Positions 17,363 through 25,448 of a stretch of 64,000 nucleotides of DNA are shown here, one piece after another. Made by a program: the position numbers and the translations under genes. Source of the stretch: Kosakonia sp. BYX6 (GTDB taxonomy: Bacteria > Pseudomonadota > Gammaproteobacteria > Enterobacterales > Enterobacteriaceae); assembly GCF_038449125.1 (NCBI RefSeq), contig NZ_CP151800.1:2948406-3012405 (forward strand). The letters run 5' to 3'. Each line of letters begins with the position of its first letter. The first letter of the stretch is position 1. The notes under the pieces are model-generated. The model was not told the origin of the DNA. It did not search any database and worked only from the letters and a program-made list of their open reading frames with translations.

Positions 17363-18232
17363 ATGTACTGGATTATCAACGAAAACATTGAATTCAGGCC
17401 GGGAATAAAAAAATTGACTTCAGCGCACAACCCTGAAGTTAATGTCACCTTAACGACACCGGCTAGTCGTTGCCTTCTCTTATTGCTCGAAGCATCGCCC
17501 AATGTTGTATTACAGCAAGATTTTTTCAAAAAAGTCTGGGAAGAAGAAGGGATGCTGGTCCCTGCTAATACGCTATATCAGAACATTTCTATCGTTCGCC
17601 GCGGCCTGCGCGCGGTTGGCGAAACTGATCAGAAATTAATCGCAACGATACCCCGTAAAGGGTTTCAAATCGATGGCGGAGTAAAAATTGCCATAGAAGA
17701 AGAGATTGTTCAACCCACACCTACCAGCATTCACATCATTAATAATGATGTCCAGAATATGATCCCTGGCATATTTGATCCTACCGATGAACACATACAT
17801 CATGAGTTACATCCCGCATCTGCAGTTGTACCAAAAAAAATTCCAGTGACATGTAACGAAAAATTCCGCAGCTGGCAGATATCTGCGCTTGTTATTGTTA
17901 TTTCATTTCTTGCAGGTTTTTTTTCAACAAACGCTATCTGGAATATGAACAAAGAGTCTGCTTTTTTTGACAGTTATACGTTGGTCGAGAGTGATAATGG
18001 CTGCCATTTTCATACCAAAGATGATAGCCATAGCAGTAACACTCCTTATCTGAAATATAAGTCATTGATCTTAGATTCTGGTTTGAACTGTAAAAACTAT
18101 CCTTGGGTGTATTTTCCTACATCGTTGACATCACCAACGCTAACTGCATTGGTATGCAGGCATGAATATACAACGAAGTCATCTCCAGGCTGCATTTCAC
18201 TTTATATTACTGGAGTGAATGATGATAACTAA
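17363..18232 (+). CDS. ToxR/CadC-type membrane-bound transcriptional regulator (MarT-like)
   Basis: The N-terminal winged-helix domain (about residues 1-105) begins MYWIINENIEFRP, typical of this family, and includes SRCLLLLLEASPNVVLQQDFFKKVW and TLYQNISIVRRGLRAVGE with IPRKGFQI. A linker is followed by one membrane helix (about 175-195, ISALVIVISFLAGFFSTNAI). The C-terminal periplasmic domain has four cysteines, in NGCHFH, LNCKNY, LVCRHE and SPGCIS. I choose the start at 17363 because it gives the standard N-terminus; an upstream in-frame ATG at 17321 is possible. It is followed at once by a FidL-like gene, the arrangement of marT-fidL in Salmonella SPI-3, where MarT activates an adhesin. 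By position it may control ecp or the tps operon. Confidence 0.85.
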   Translation: MYWIINENIEFRPGIKKLTSAHNPEVNVTLTTPASRCLLLLLEASPNVVLQQDFFKKVWEEEGMLVPANTLYQNISIVRRGLRAVGETDQKLIATIPRKGFQIDGGVKIAIEEEIVQPTPTSIHIINNDVQNMIPGIFDPTDEHIHHELHPASAVVPKKIPVTCNEKFRSWQISALVIVISFLAGFFSTNAIWNMNKESAFFDSYTLVESDNGCHFHTKDDSHSSNTPYLKYKSLILDSGLNCKNYPWVYFPTSLTSPTLTALVCRHEYTTKSSPGCISLYITGVNDDN

Positions 18233-18704
18233 GAGAATGGCTGTGCTTATTCTGATTTTTCTAATCATCGGCTTTTCGATTGGCTGCCTCTACGCGTTGA
18301 TCGTGACAAAATTCAGAACCACGGAAACATGTACAGCCTCGGTGGTTGTTTTTCATAAAGAGGTTCAAGCTAATTTCACTCTGGATTTTATGTATAACAA
18401 AAAAAAACAGAGCGGCATTGTCTCAATCAGTGGGAGTTTCCATCAGCGGAACCGTGCTGAGGGGACAATCAGAAGAGATATTTCCTACAGTTGGATAGAA
18501 AACAAGAACACCTACCACCTCTTGTCAACCAACATAGATAAAATCGAAAACGTTGAAACTTTACCTGATGAAGTGATAGCGACTGTCTTACCTGCTTTTT
18601 ATGTTTATCCTAATAAAAGGGTTAACTACTCTATCAAGTCCCAAGGAAATAGTGGCTTTTTATTCACCGTCGGCAAACGCCCGATATTTATTTGTGCTCG
18701 CTAG
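18219..18704 (+). CDS. FidL-like membrane protein
   Basis: The 161-aa protein has one N-terminal membrane helix (residues 7-30, AVLILIFLIIGFSIGCLYALIV) and a periplasmic beta-rich domain with LDFMYNKKKQSGIVSISG, RRDISYSWIENKN and GFLFTVGKRPIFICAR. It overlaps the regulator gene by 14 bp, so translation is coupled. In ToxR-ToxS, CadC and MarT-FidL systems a small membrane partner commonly accompanies the regulator, and this fits that pattern. Whether it stabilises or senses is unknown. Confidence 0.78.
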   Translation: MMITKRMAVLILIFLIIGFSIGCLYALIVTKFRTTETCTASVVVFHKEVQANFTLDFMYNKKKQSGIVSISGSFHQRNRAEGTIRRDISYSWIENKNTYHLLSTNIDKIENVETLPDEVIATVLPAFYVYPNKRVNYSIKSQGNSGFLFTVGKRPIFICAR

Positions 18705-18830
18705 TTAAAGGACGAAAAATCGGGTGTATTCTGGGCAGACCATAGCGGCTAAAGGGAATTTTGCGCGGTTTGCCTGGCAGGGATAGTTTATCCAAAAAAC
18801 AAAGGGGTTACCTTTCGGTAACCCCTTGTC

Positions 18831-18896
18831 AAATATGGCGGAAGCGCAGAGATTCGAACTCTGGAACCCTTTCGGGTCGCCGGTTTTCAAGACCGG
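18831..18896 (-). repeat. Left attachment-site repeat: displaced 3' half of serT
   Basis: This is an exact copy of the serT segment from the anticodon loop to beyond the 3' end. It is preceded (18795-18830) by a slightly mutated copy of the serT terminator hairpin, with one extra A and one substitution. It marks the far end of the prophage and is not a working tRNA, because the 5' half is missing. Confidence 0.93.
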
Positions 18897-18898
18897 GT

Positions 18899-18977
18899 TA
18901 ATTCATTGTAAAATAAACAACATAAGCATTATATATGATATAACTTATATTTTACACTCTTATATTTCAATGAATTA
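18899..18977. repeat. Nested inverted repeats next to the left attachment site
   Basis: TAATTCATTG (18899-18908) pairs with CAATGAATTA (18968-18977), and inside it TGTAAAATA (18907-18915) pairs with TATTTTACA (18948-18956). They start 3 bp inside the element. They may be arm-type integrase/excisionase sites or the remnant of a phage terminator; the role is unknown. Confidence 0.45.
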
Positions 18978-19080
18978 CGCGCTTCCCAAGATGCCTATTC
19001 TACTGAGTTTAAGGCCATCGACGTCACAAAACTGCTCTTAGCTACCACATTTAATAAATAAAATCGACAATATAGCGACC
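18978..19080. other. Non-coding prophage edge
   Basis: I see no gene between the inverted repeats and the first tail gene. Confidence 0.4.
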
Positions 19081-19725
19081 TTATAATGACTTTTTCAGTG
19101 TAAACGGTGGGAAATTGTAATAATACCGTTGCCCACCAATGACCCATTCCCATTCCATTTTAACAAGGATTCCCAGTGGATATTCCTTGCGGCGGATTGT
19201 TGGAGGGTTGCTGGAAGTTCCTGTCATATAAGTGACCCCATTGACCACAACGTACTGGAGGATATTCAACTGCTCATCGGCAATACCATGAAGAATGATG
19301 TCAGCAGATGATGTGCCGGCTGTGCCTGTAAGTTCAGACCCTTTCCCCGTGGGGATGACCATGCCATTATTATCACGCAGGCGAAAGACACTACTCTGTA
19401 AGACGGGTATATCCGAACCGGCCAGCGGCAGTCTTGGCGGAGGAACATCATTGGTGTAATTTTCACTGTATCTGCCTGCCATGAACCCCACCTCCGCATA
19501 TGTTCCTGAACCCCAGCGGAGTGGGTTCATGGAGCCCTCTGCGCCACTGACATCATACAGTGGCGAGTCTTCAGCATTTACCGGCTCAGCTTTAGGAAAT
19601 ACACGCTTAAATACCTTACCATCATTAATCCAGGCCGACGTAACGGACCTGAATTGCCCACCGTCATTGACGTTCACTGAGTTAACGGGAACGAAGATGC
19701 CCCCGGATTCACGAAATACCGGCAT
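19081..19725 (-). CDS. Phage tail-associated hypothetical protein
   Basis: The 214-aa protein is rich in Gly, Ser and Pro, with the start FRESGGIFVPVNSVNVNDGG, a middle GTAGTSSADIILHGIADEQLNILQYV and the end WVIGGQRYYYNFPPFTLKK. The look is that of a tail-tip or fibre-associated product, and it lies directly after tail-fibre fragments on the same strand (2 bp gap). I do not recognise a family. The frame is intact, but with the rest of the phage destroyed a function in virions is unlikely. Confidence 0.55.
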   Translation of the reverse strand: MPVFRESGGIFVPVNSVNVNDGGQFRSVTSAWINDGKVFKRVFPKAEPVNAEDSPLYDVSGAEGSMNPLRWGSGTYAEVGFMAGRYSENYTNDVPPPRLPLAGSDIPVLQSSVFRLRDNNGMVIPTGKGSELTGTAGTSSADIILHGIADEQLNILQYVVVNGVTYMTGTSSNPPTIRRKEYPLGILVKMEWEWVIGGQRYYYNFPPFTLKKSL

Positions 19726-19727
19726 GG

Positions 19728-20180
19728 CTACTCCTCAACCTGAGACCATATATGACCAACAGCGTATCCGCTCGCGTCAGTGGGAGCCACGTCTGATGAA
19801 ATGGTGTAACTCACCCCAATGTTTTGCCGCACCGTTTCGGCGTCGTCCACGTCAGAGAGGTTATTCCCCGCCTCAAGATAATCCCCCGCGCCATTCAGGG
19901 ACCAGGCGCTGAATACCGGCGCAACCGCCATATCATCCTCACAGTAGCGGTGATAAACATCAGTATTGTTGTACGGGTAGTAAATCTGCCGGATGCCGGT
20001 CTCCGTGGTTCTGATAACGTCCAGCATACCAGCCAGCGATACCGGATAATGGCGTGCCGGAGTGGCGTTGCTCGTCAGTGACTGAAATTTACGCCCCGGA
20101 GAAACAATGGTTCCAGATCTGCCGTGCCGAGCGATTGCGCGTCCTGCGGAACCGCATCAACCTCCGGGCATCTTTCGTTG
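19728..20180 (-). pseudogene. Tail-fibre fragment
   Basis: The open part (19728-20027, 99 codons) contains NNLSDVDDAETVRQNIGVSYT, a typical fibre repeat (LSDxxDAxTARxNLG). The same frame upstream reads into TSNATPARHYPVSLAG but has no start. A neighbouring frame holds DAQSLGTADLEP, another fibre motif. Two in-frame TGA codons near 20181 and 20150 separate it from the segment encoding ARENLGLGS. I read this as one fibre gene broken by frameshift and stop mutations. Confidence 0.65.
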
Positions 20181-20639
20181 TCAGCTCCCCAGCCCCAGGT
20201 TTTCGCGCGCGTCCGCCTGTGCATCCCCGCCGCCAGCCGCAATTTCGGACAGGTTGTTGGTAATCAGAAGCCGGGTTTCCTGGATAACCTCTTCCGTTGC
20301 CGTAATCGTGATCGAATCCGTGACACCGGAGCTAACTCCGGTCAACGTCAGCGTAACCGTGCCCGCGCCGCTGATGGTCAGTGTGGCGTCCTTGTCCAGA
20401 GACGCCACACTTGAATCGGTCGTATCCGCGCTGACCGACTCGGTATAACCGGTCGGGGAGTAAGTCACCAGCACGGAATAGGTATTGCCGGCCAGGAGTT
20501 CAGTCGGTGCGCCTCCTATCGTAATGGATGTCAGATAAACCTGTTGCGTTATCGTGGCTGTGGCGGTTAGCCGTAGCAAGTCGCCGATATACTCATTCTC
20601 TGGCCAGTAAGACCAGTAACGAACGCCGGAGACCACCAC
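20181..20639 (-). pseudogene. Deletion fusion of terminase fragment and Ig-like tail protein
   Basis: The 152-codon frame starts with VSGVRYWSYWPENEYIGDLL, which belongs to the large terminase (the same gene in another frame upstream). From about residue 24 it turns into TATATITQQVYLTSITIGG and Big2-type Ig-like strands (TYSVLVTYSP, VTLTLTGVSSGVTDSITITA), ending in a fibre-like DARENLGLGS. The junction near 20570 marks a large deletion that removed the head and tail genes. Confidence 0.7.
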
Positions 20640-21501
20640 GCTTTCAGTATTCTTTACAGCGAACCAGCAAAGAAAGCGAACGCCACGGCTCTGGCAGGGA
20701 ATCTATATATTCCTCACTGACCAGCGCCGGGATCGTAACGTAGTGGAAATCCATGCCCATGCCGCCCGCCAGCATGAAGCCAGTGGCGTCGTCCGTTTGC
20801 AAACGCTGCTGGATGCTGACAAACGGCGTCGGATGATCTTTCGATTTATCGCCCCGGCGGGAACGTATGGTGTTCACCAGCAGGCGGTTGGCATTCTCGC
20901 GCTTTGTTGTGCTGAACATGTCCTCGGGTTTGTTGTAATCGTCGAGGCAAACAAACCCGGAAAAATCAGGACCGGGATAACCCGCGCGATCACCAGTGAT
21001 TTGCCCGCCGCTGGAGCGAGAAACTGTCTAGCCAACTGTGCGCCCGAGGCGGTTTACGACTTCCCACTCTTCCGCCTGGTTGACGCCGAATTTACACGGC
21101 CACAGCGCCTAGTATTTCGCGCTGGCGATAATGTCACGCGTGCGTCGGCTGTTACGCTTTACCAGCGTGTCAGCAAACGAGATGTTCAGATTGCGGAAGC
21201 GGCGCAGCTGGCCTGTCTGCACCAGCATATTGATATACGCAGGCAGATGAACCGAAACAAACTCGGTTTTTGTCCCGCCCGGTGGCACGTTGATAATCAG
21301 GTTGCGCGGCAGCAGTCTACCCGCGACCAGATCATCAATTTTGCTGACCACCATTTTGTGATGCCAGTTCACAAGCAGCCGATCACTTTGCAGTGTTTCA
21401 AACCACAGGCGGGTGAAATTCAGGAACGATTTTTCTGATTTTGATTTCAGTGCCACCCGCGCCGGGAAATCCAGATTTTCCCATTCGAGTAGCTGTGACA
21501 T
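20571..21501 (-). pseudogene. Phage terminase large subunit, broken
   Basis: The N-terminus (LEWENLDFPARVALKSKSEKSF...) and the ATPase motif NVPPGGTKTE are clear. The frame is then interrupted by TAG at 21109-21111 (after ASAKY) and TAG at 21028-21030 (after GRTVG). Between and after them the same frame continues with sense terminase text (WPCKFGVNQAEEWEVVN, SRSSGGQITGDRAGYPGPDF, VSIQQRLQTDDATGFMLAGG). A TGA at 20644 and a frameshift near 20650 lead into the WSYWPENEY segment, and a deletion then ends the gene. Both TAG codons are one C-to-T change from CAG, fitting ordinary decay. Confidence 0.85.
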
Positions 21502-21685
21502 TTTTCAACCTTATAATTTTCAGATAGTTGCGGGAATCTGATGAACTCACCGTTCAACGATCCACTACATACCGGCTTCGTTTCGCGCTTAATCCTCTCC
21601 ATTTCTGGTAATGGTCAGCAAATAGATCATTTGCCGCTTTCAGGTTACGATAGCCGGAATGGATATTTAATAAATAAGGAATAAC

Positions 21686-22216
21686 ATGGCGTTACATGGC
21701 ACGTTTGTTCTTAACGGGGCGGATTATGCTCCGCTCTTCTTTCCCGGAATAGGAACGTTCATGGCATTCTCTGGCAATGGAGCCAATCGGAACCGCGCAG
21801 GCTGCGCACACGTTCCGACAGTAGGTCCACTTCCTACCGGTAAGTACTGGATAGTCGACCGCGCTCAAGGTGGTCTGTTGTCACAGGGTCTGTCTGCATC
21901 GAAAGATATCTACAACAAATTATTCCGTGGTGCGGAGTTTGGCCATTCTGACTGGTTTGCTCTGTGGCGCGATGATATGAGCATTGACGACTGGACATGG
22001 ATAAACAGCGTAAAACGAGGCAATTTTCGGTTGCACCCAGGCACGATTTCGGAAGGCTGTATCACGCTCTCACGAAATTCTGACTTTGCGATGATTCGAA
22101 ATGAATTACTCAGGACACCGCTCATCGATGTTCCCTGCATGAAGAATCTGAAAGCCCGTGGCTCAATTGAGGTATCAAGTTATGCGAATGGCGACACTTG
22201 CCCGACGACTCGCTAA
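21686..22216 (+). CDS. Tlde1-like (DUF2778) L,D-transpeptidase-fold toxin
   Basis: The 176-aa protein has the DUF2778 layout: FVLNGADYAPLFFPGIGTFMAFSGNG, GPLPTGKYWIVDRAQGG, and a catalytic HPGTISEGCITLS segment in which His and Cys match the L,D-transpeptidase pair. Salmonella Tlde1, a type VI secretion effector, belongs to this family; it attacks peptidoglycan tetrapeptides by cleavage and D-amino-acid exchange. The gene lies on the plus strand between the terminase genes, which are on the minus strand, so it looks like inserted cargo. AAGGAATAAC precedes the ATG. A membrane-protein gene overlaps its end. Reading frame and catalytic residues are intact. Confidence 0.8.
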   Translation: MALHGTFVLNGADYAPLFFPGIGTFMAFSGNGANRNRAGCAHVPTVGPLPTGKYWIVDRAQGGLLSQGLSASKDIYNKLFRGAEFGHSDWFALWRDDMSIDDWTWINSVKRGNFRLHPGTISEGCITLSRNSDFAMIRNELLRTPLIDVPCMKNLKARGSIEVSSYANGDTCPTTR

Positions 22217-22451
22217 AACCGTTCTGTTTATCGCGCTATTTTGCCTGTTTGCCAGAATGATCGATGCGTCGCAGTTTATTAGCCTTGATACGGCGAATAA
22301 CTTTGCCACATGGTTGCACGGCAATGCGAACCAGGAGAACTACGACGATCTCTGGTTTTTTACTGATGTGATTTCGTCATTGCTGGCCGCTGTTGTTGCG
22401 TATAACGTTCTGATACTGGTGGTGAGAAAGTTACGCACCTCGAGGGTATAG
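22182..22451 (+). CDS. Small membrane protein, candidate immunity partner of the Tlde1-like toxin
   Basis: About 89 aa with two hydrophobic helices (AKTVLFIALFCLFARMIDA and VISSLLAAVVAYNVLILVV) around a polar ASQFISLDTANNFATWLHGN loop, and a basic C-terminus. It overlaps the toxin gene by about 35 bp in another frame; starts at 22158, 22182 or 22188 are all possible. Toxins acting on peptidoglycan are usually paired with a periplasmic or membrane immunity protein, so the role is inferred from position. I do not recognise sequence similarity to Tldi1. Confidence 0.6.
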   Translation: MRMATLARRLAKTVLFIALFCLFARMIDASQFISLDTANNFATWLHGNANQENYDDLWFFTDVISSLLAAVVAYNVLILVVRKLRTSRV

Positions 22452-22543
22452 GTCGAGGCTAGCCCGATTATCAATATAACCCCAATTTGATTCTGCTCAC
22501 CGCTCAGCAGTTAAAGGTTACGTTTCAGGCTTCAACTGCTGAT

Positions 22544-23319
22544 TTAATCCAGGTCGGGTAATTGTTTCTCTAATTCAGTCTGCGCTTGGGCGTAATCTTC
22601 CGGCGTATAATTAACCTGGTTGATGGGGCCGCCGTCAGCACCAGTCAGTTCGGTGCGGTTTTCAGCATCCCCAAATGCTGGGCAACCATCTTCAGGGCGT
22701 CGTCCTGATTGCGCATCTGAACTTCCAAGCCGAAGCGCCCTTCTTTTACCCCAGCGTACAATCGACGAGCTGCGCCGTGTAAATCCCGAGTATCGTGGAA
22801 ATAAGCCCTGCTTACCCCCATCCCGTTACAACGGGAACATTCGGGATTCGGATCAAGGGTGGCATCGAACCCGTAGCCTCCATCATCGCGCGGAGCGGCT
22901 TTTTTCTTTGCCTTTGCCTCTGTACCGGCTTCTTCGAATTCAACCGCATCGCGCCACTGATACTGGAAACCAAAACCCCAGCAATGACGGCAGCACAATC
23001 GACGATGTTCGGTGATTTGCGTTGCATCTGCTGTCGCAAGTTTCCACCACATTTTCAGCACGGCGTCTTGCGTGATTTGAGTGCACAGCTCTCTCGCTGC
23101 CTGAGCATCGCGAATCGCCCGGCTCACCTTATCGTTTCTGTACATTCGCGAGGCTGCGACATACGCAGTGTTCCCCTCACCTTTTCCACCGGCGCGCTTA
23201 TAAGCCGCCACGCGGTTCATATCGATGAGGTACTCGCTAACGAACCGGGCCTGCATGTCGTTAAGCCCGTATTCATCAGGGTTTAAACTCCATTCATCGG
23301 CGGTGTTTTCAGGTGGCAA
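22544..23319 (-). pseudogene. Phage terminase small subunit, frameshifted near the 3' end
   Basis: The main frame (22645-23319, 224 codons) has the Terminase_2-type start LNDMQARFVSEYLIDMNRVAAYKRAG with a helix-turn-helix, and a zinc-ribbon-like pair (CCRHCWG and CSRCNGMG). After QHLGMLKT the frame ends, while the next frame gives the expected tail RTELTGADGGPINQVNYTPE and stops at 22544. A one-base loss in an A run near 22652 explains this. The product may still fold but lacks its normal C-terminus, and its partner, the large subunit, is destroyed. Confidence 0.8.
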
Positions 23320-23341
23320 GCAATTTGAATCAATTTGATTT

Positions 23342-23437
23342 TCAATTTGGGGAATTAGAATGCAAGAAATCGCTGGTCTCCGGCGTCGCCGGGATCAGGA
23401 TCCCTGAGAAATGCTTGATAAGTTGTAGCTGCGCCAT
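23342..23437 (-). pseudogene. DUF1367-type phage gene, 5' fragment (copy A)
   Basis: It encodes MAQLQLIKHFSGILIPATPE followed by TSDFLHS, then runs into unrelated sequence and a TGA. The start matches the N-terminus of DUF1367 phage proteins, which are about 190 aa. It is a second, shorter copy of the fragment at 24460-24654. Confidence 0.65.
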
Positions 23438-23500
23438 AATGTCCCCATTTGGCGCATAAGGTTGTCAGTTGTTCAGGCTGACAACTGGCATTATGAACAG
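23368..23500. repeat. Imperfect direct repeat, copy A
   Basis: About 130 bp covering the leader and first codons of the DUF1367-type gene. It matches 24585-24715 with scattered substitutions. The 219-aa gene lies between the two copies. Confidence 0.75.
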
Positions 23501-23514
23501 CAATTGCTGGAAAA

Positions 23515-24174
23515 TCAATTCGACTCGGGCATTTCTATATTATGATCGATATCCAAAATTTCTCTCTTATGAAGCTCATTAATCAACCAGAACGCACCCA
23601 GCGTCGTACAACAGAAAGTGGCTGTTGTTAATTTACATATTTTAATTCTATTTAACTCAAGACCAGCTGGTAGTTCTCGCATTAACCTTACAGAATCGAT
23701 ACCATCATTTATCATGGGTTGAACGCGTTCCGGATTTAAGAACCCACCATGATTTATCTCTTCAATTTTAACTTTTTTGATTCCATCTGTGACCTCATTT
23801 ATCATCACATCCATGGCTACAAAATCAAGGTCATGGGCGTATTTGTTCCGGATTTTATTCATACTTACTATGCAATCGGCTATGCTTACCGGCATTCCTA
23901 AAGCCACAGCAGTCTCAATGTTAGCGGAGAAATATCGCTTCACTTTAACGTAGCGTTCAGTGTTCTCGGGGCGAAGCAACTCAATAACTACTGTAATTAA
24001 ATTCTCTAGAATGAGATTTAACTTAATAACCGCAGATGATTCATCATCCATATTGGCAATTGGTACAATTTTATTTACATCCAGGAAAAAATCTAATTTA
24101 TGATTTATTCTAACCATCCCTGATAATTCCTTTTGGGATCTTTTGGGCATTTGCTCTATACGGCTAAATTTCAT
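23515..24174 (-). CDS. Hypothetical protein with a HEPN-like motif (prophage cargo)
   Basis: The 219-aa largely helical protein has no signal peptide. Its middle has NKIRNKYAHDLDF, matching the R-x4-H motif of HEPN-type RNases and the similar NxIRNxxAH segment of MltR/DUF4145 proteins. Other segments are DESSAVIKLNLILENLITVVIE (helix) and a C-terminal hydrophobic TATFCCTTLGAFWLINEL. The gene is intact, more AT-rich than its surroundings, and lies between two copies of a DUF1367-gene start. The position suggests cargo brought in by recombination, perhaps anti-phage or regulatory. The function is not established. Confidence 0.55.
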   Translation of the reverse strand: MKFSRIEQMPKRSQKELSGMVRINHKLDFFLDVNKIVPIANMDDESSAVIKLNLILENLITVVIELLRPENTERYVKVKRYFSANIETAVALGMPVSIADCIVSMNKIRNKYAHDLDFVAMDVMINEVTDGIKKVKIEEINHGGFLNPERVQPMINDGIDSVRLMRELPAGLELNRIKICKLTTATFCCTTLGAFWLINELHKREILDIDHNIEMPESN

Positions 24175-24272
24175 GTTTATCTCCAGTTAATGAGAATAAA
24201 TACTGAATCGACACTTGGTTCAAGTTTATCAAAATTTACAAGAACAACATAATAGCTTTGATGTGTAATCGC

Positions 24273-24460
24273 TTAAGCTGCTTTATCTTGCTCAATGCAC
24301 ATTTCTAGCAAATTAGCCCTTACCAGCGCTTCAGTGAATGGCGGCGGCACTGCATTACCACAGGGGGGCCACTTGTTTATCCTTCGCATACTTCGTGCAG
24401 GTGTAGTCCTCTGGTTAATGATGTACCACTCGGGAACCCCTTGGCGCCCCAAGCTTCACC
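24273..24460 (-). pseudogene. C-terminal scrap of a phage DNA cytosine-C5 methyltransferase
   Basis: Minus-strand frames give EAWGAKGFP, EWYIINQ, DYTCTKYAKDKQVA and finally GNAVPPPFTEALVRANLLEM, the motif X region of C5 methyltransferases, ending at a TAA at 24273. Successive pieces are in different frames, so several indels are present, one in a run of six C. The N-terminal catalytic part is missing. Confidence 0.7.
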
Positions 24461-24654
24461 GATTGGCTCCCAGTATTCCAATCCGAGGTTTAAAGTGCGA
24501 AGAATTTGCGGTGAAAAGCAGGATCGCGGACCTTCGTAAACTCAGCCACCAACACGATACCGAGCTTAATTTTTGATTGTAGGTAATCGCTGCTCTCCGG
24601 CGTGGCTGGGATCAGGATTCCTGAAGAGTGCTTAATAAGTTGTAACTGCGCCAT
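24460..24654 (-). pseudogene. DUF1367-type phage gene, 5' fragment (copy B)
   Basis: From the ATG at 24654 it reads MAQLQLIKHSSGILIPATPE, then SSDYLQSKIKLGIVLVAEFT, KVRDPAFHRKFFAL, a TAA made by a one-base loss, and in the next frame LNLGLEYWEPIG. This is the conserved N-terminal part of DUF1367 proteins. It is joined by deletion to the methyltransferase scrap near 24460. Confidence 0.72.
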
Positions 24655-24715
24655 AATGTCCCCATCTGGCGCATAAGGTCGTCAGTTGTTCAGGCCGACA
24701 CTGACATTATGAACA
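24585..24715. repeat. Imperfect direct repeat, copy B
   Basis: Partner of the repeat at 23368-23500. Together they frame the 219-aa gene and the methyltransferase scrap, as expected if two related phage segments were joined. Confidence 0.75.
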
Positions 24716-24744
24716 ACTAATGAGTGAAAAGAAAAATACTAATA

Positions 24745-25022
24745 TTACTCATTGATTTCATAAGGCTTTAGATTATGAGTAGCGATAGCCAATTCAATTT
24801 CCGATTGCCTCGGTCTCGCATCTAACCCATGAGCAATTAAATAGACCATTTCTTTACCGGGTTCAGTCAAAGAAAAGCGCCCTACTCGACGATTTTGCCA
24901 CTGACCATTAACGAGGAAAGAACATCTTATTGATCTTCTCTAACTTGTATTAATTGTGGATCTTCACCGACAAAAAAACTATACAATCGTAACTCATTTG
25001 CTTTCATCCTTTTTAGTGGCAT
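24745..25022 (-). pseudogene. Small phage gene of unknown function, frameshifted
   Basis: From an ATG at 25022 the frame reads MPLKRMKANELRLYSFFVGE and DPQLIQV, then a stop. The neighbouring frame continues RSIRCSFLVNGQWQ, GRFSLTEPGKEMVYLIAHG and LDARPRQSEIELAIATHN, ending at 24745. The continuity of protein-like text suggests one gene of about 90 codons with a one-base indel. I do not recognise the family. Confidence 0.45.
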
Positions 25023-25205
25023 AGATTTATACGCTTTGGTTAACAGCAGCCTATTATCGCTATATCAACTAAGTCGTCATACATAAACCATGTAAATAAT
25101 CATATCATTCAATAAAATCAGAAAATTAGGGGGGATTTATTTATTCTTTCTTTGTTACTTAATGAATTACCTTGTGAAAATTCACCTTATCACAGCAGGT
25201 TCATT
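25023..25205. other. No gene visible
   Basis: AT-rich sequence without a supported reading frame. Confidence 0.4.
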
Positions 25206-25448
25206 TCAAGGGTCAACTTCAAAATATGTAACATTAGCTGTCACAAATCGGTTTCTAACATTAAACTTATTTACTAGTGCTATCATGCCAACATTTTGAT
25301 TAGCAACCACCATTTTTAACAGCGTTCGCTTCTTAAGCAACTCATAAAAAACTAAAGTTCCGATTCCGTTATTCTGCATCGACTTAGCTATATGCATATC
25401 ATGAATAAACAAATACACCTCGTTGGGCATTTTTATGTCAAAATCCAT
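25206..25448 (-). pseudogene. GNAT acetyltransferase, C-terminal fragment
   Basis: The 80 codons contain LFIHDMHIAKSMQNNGIGTL, a GNAT motif A with the acetyl-CoA loop QNNGIG, then VVANQNVGMIALVNKFNVRN (motif B). The same frame continues upstream with IVGYIEIEWMD, a GNAT strand, but reaches a TAG at once, so the N-terminal half is missing. Without it an active enzyme is unlikely. Confidence 0.6.

Noticed and set aside
24295-24576. 93-codon plus-strand frame in the prophage
   Set aside because: The opposite strand carries readable DUF1367 and C5-methyltransferase text, so the plus frame is a shadow.
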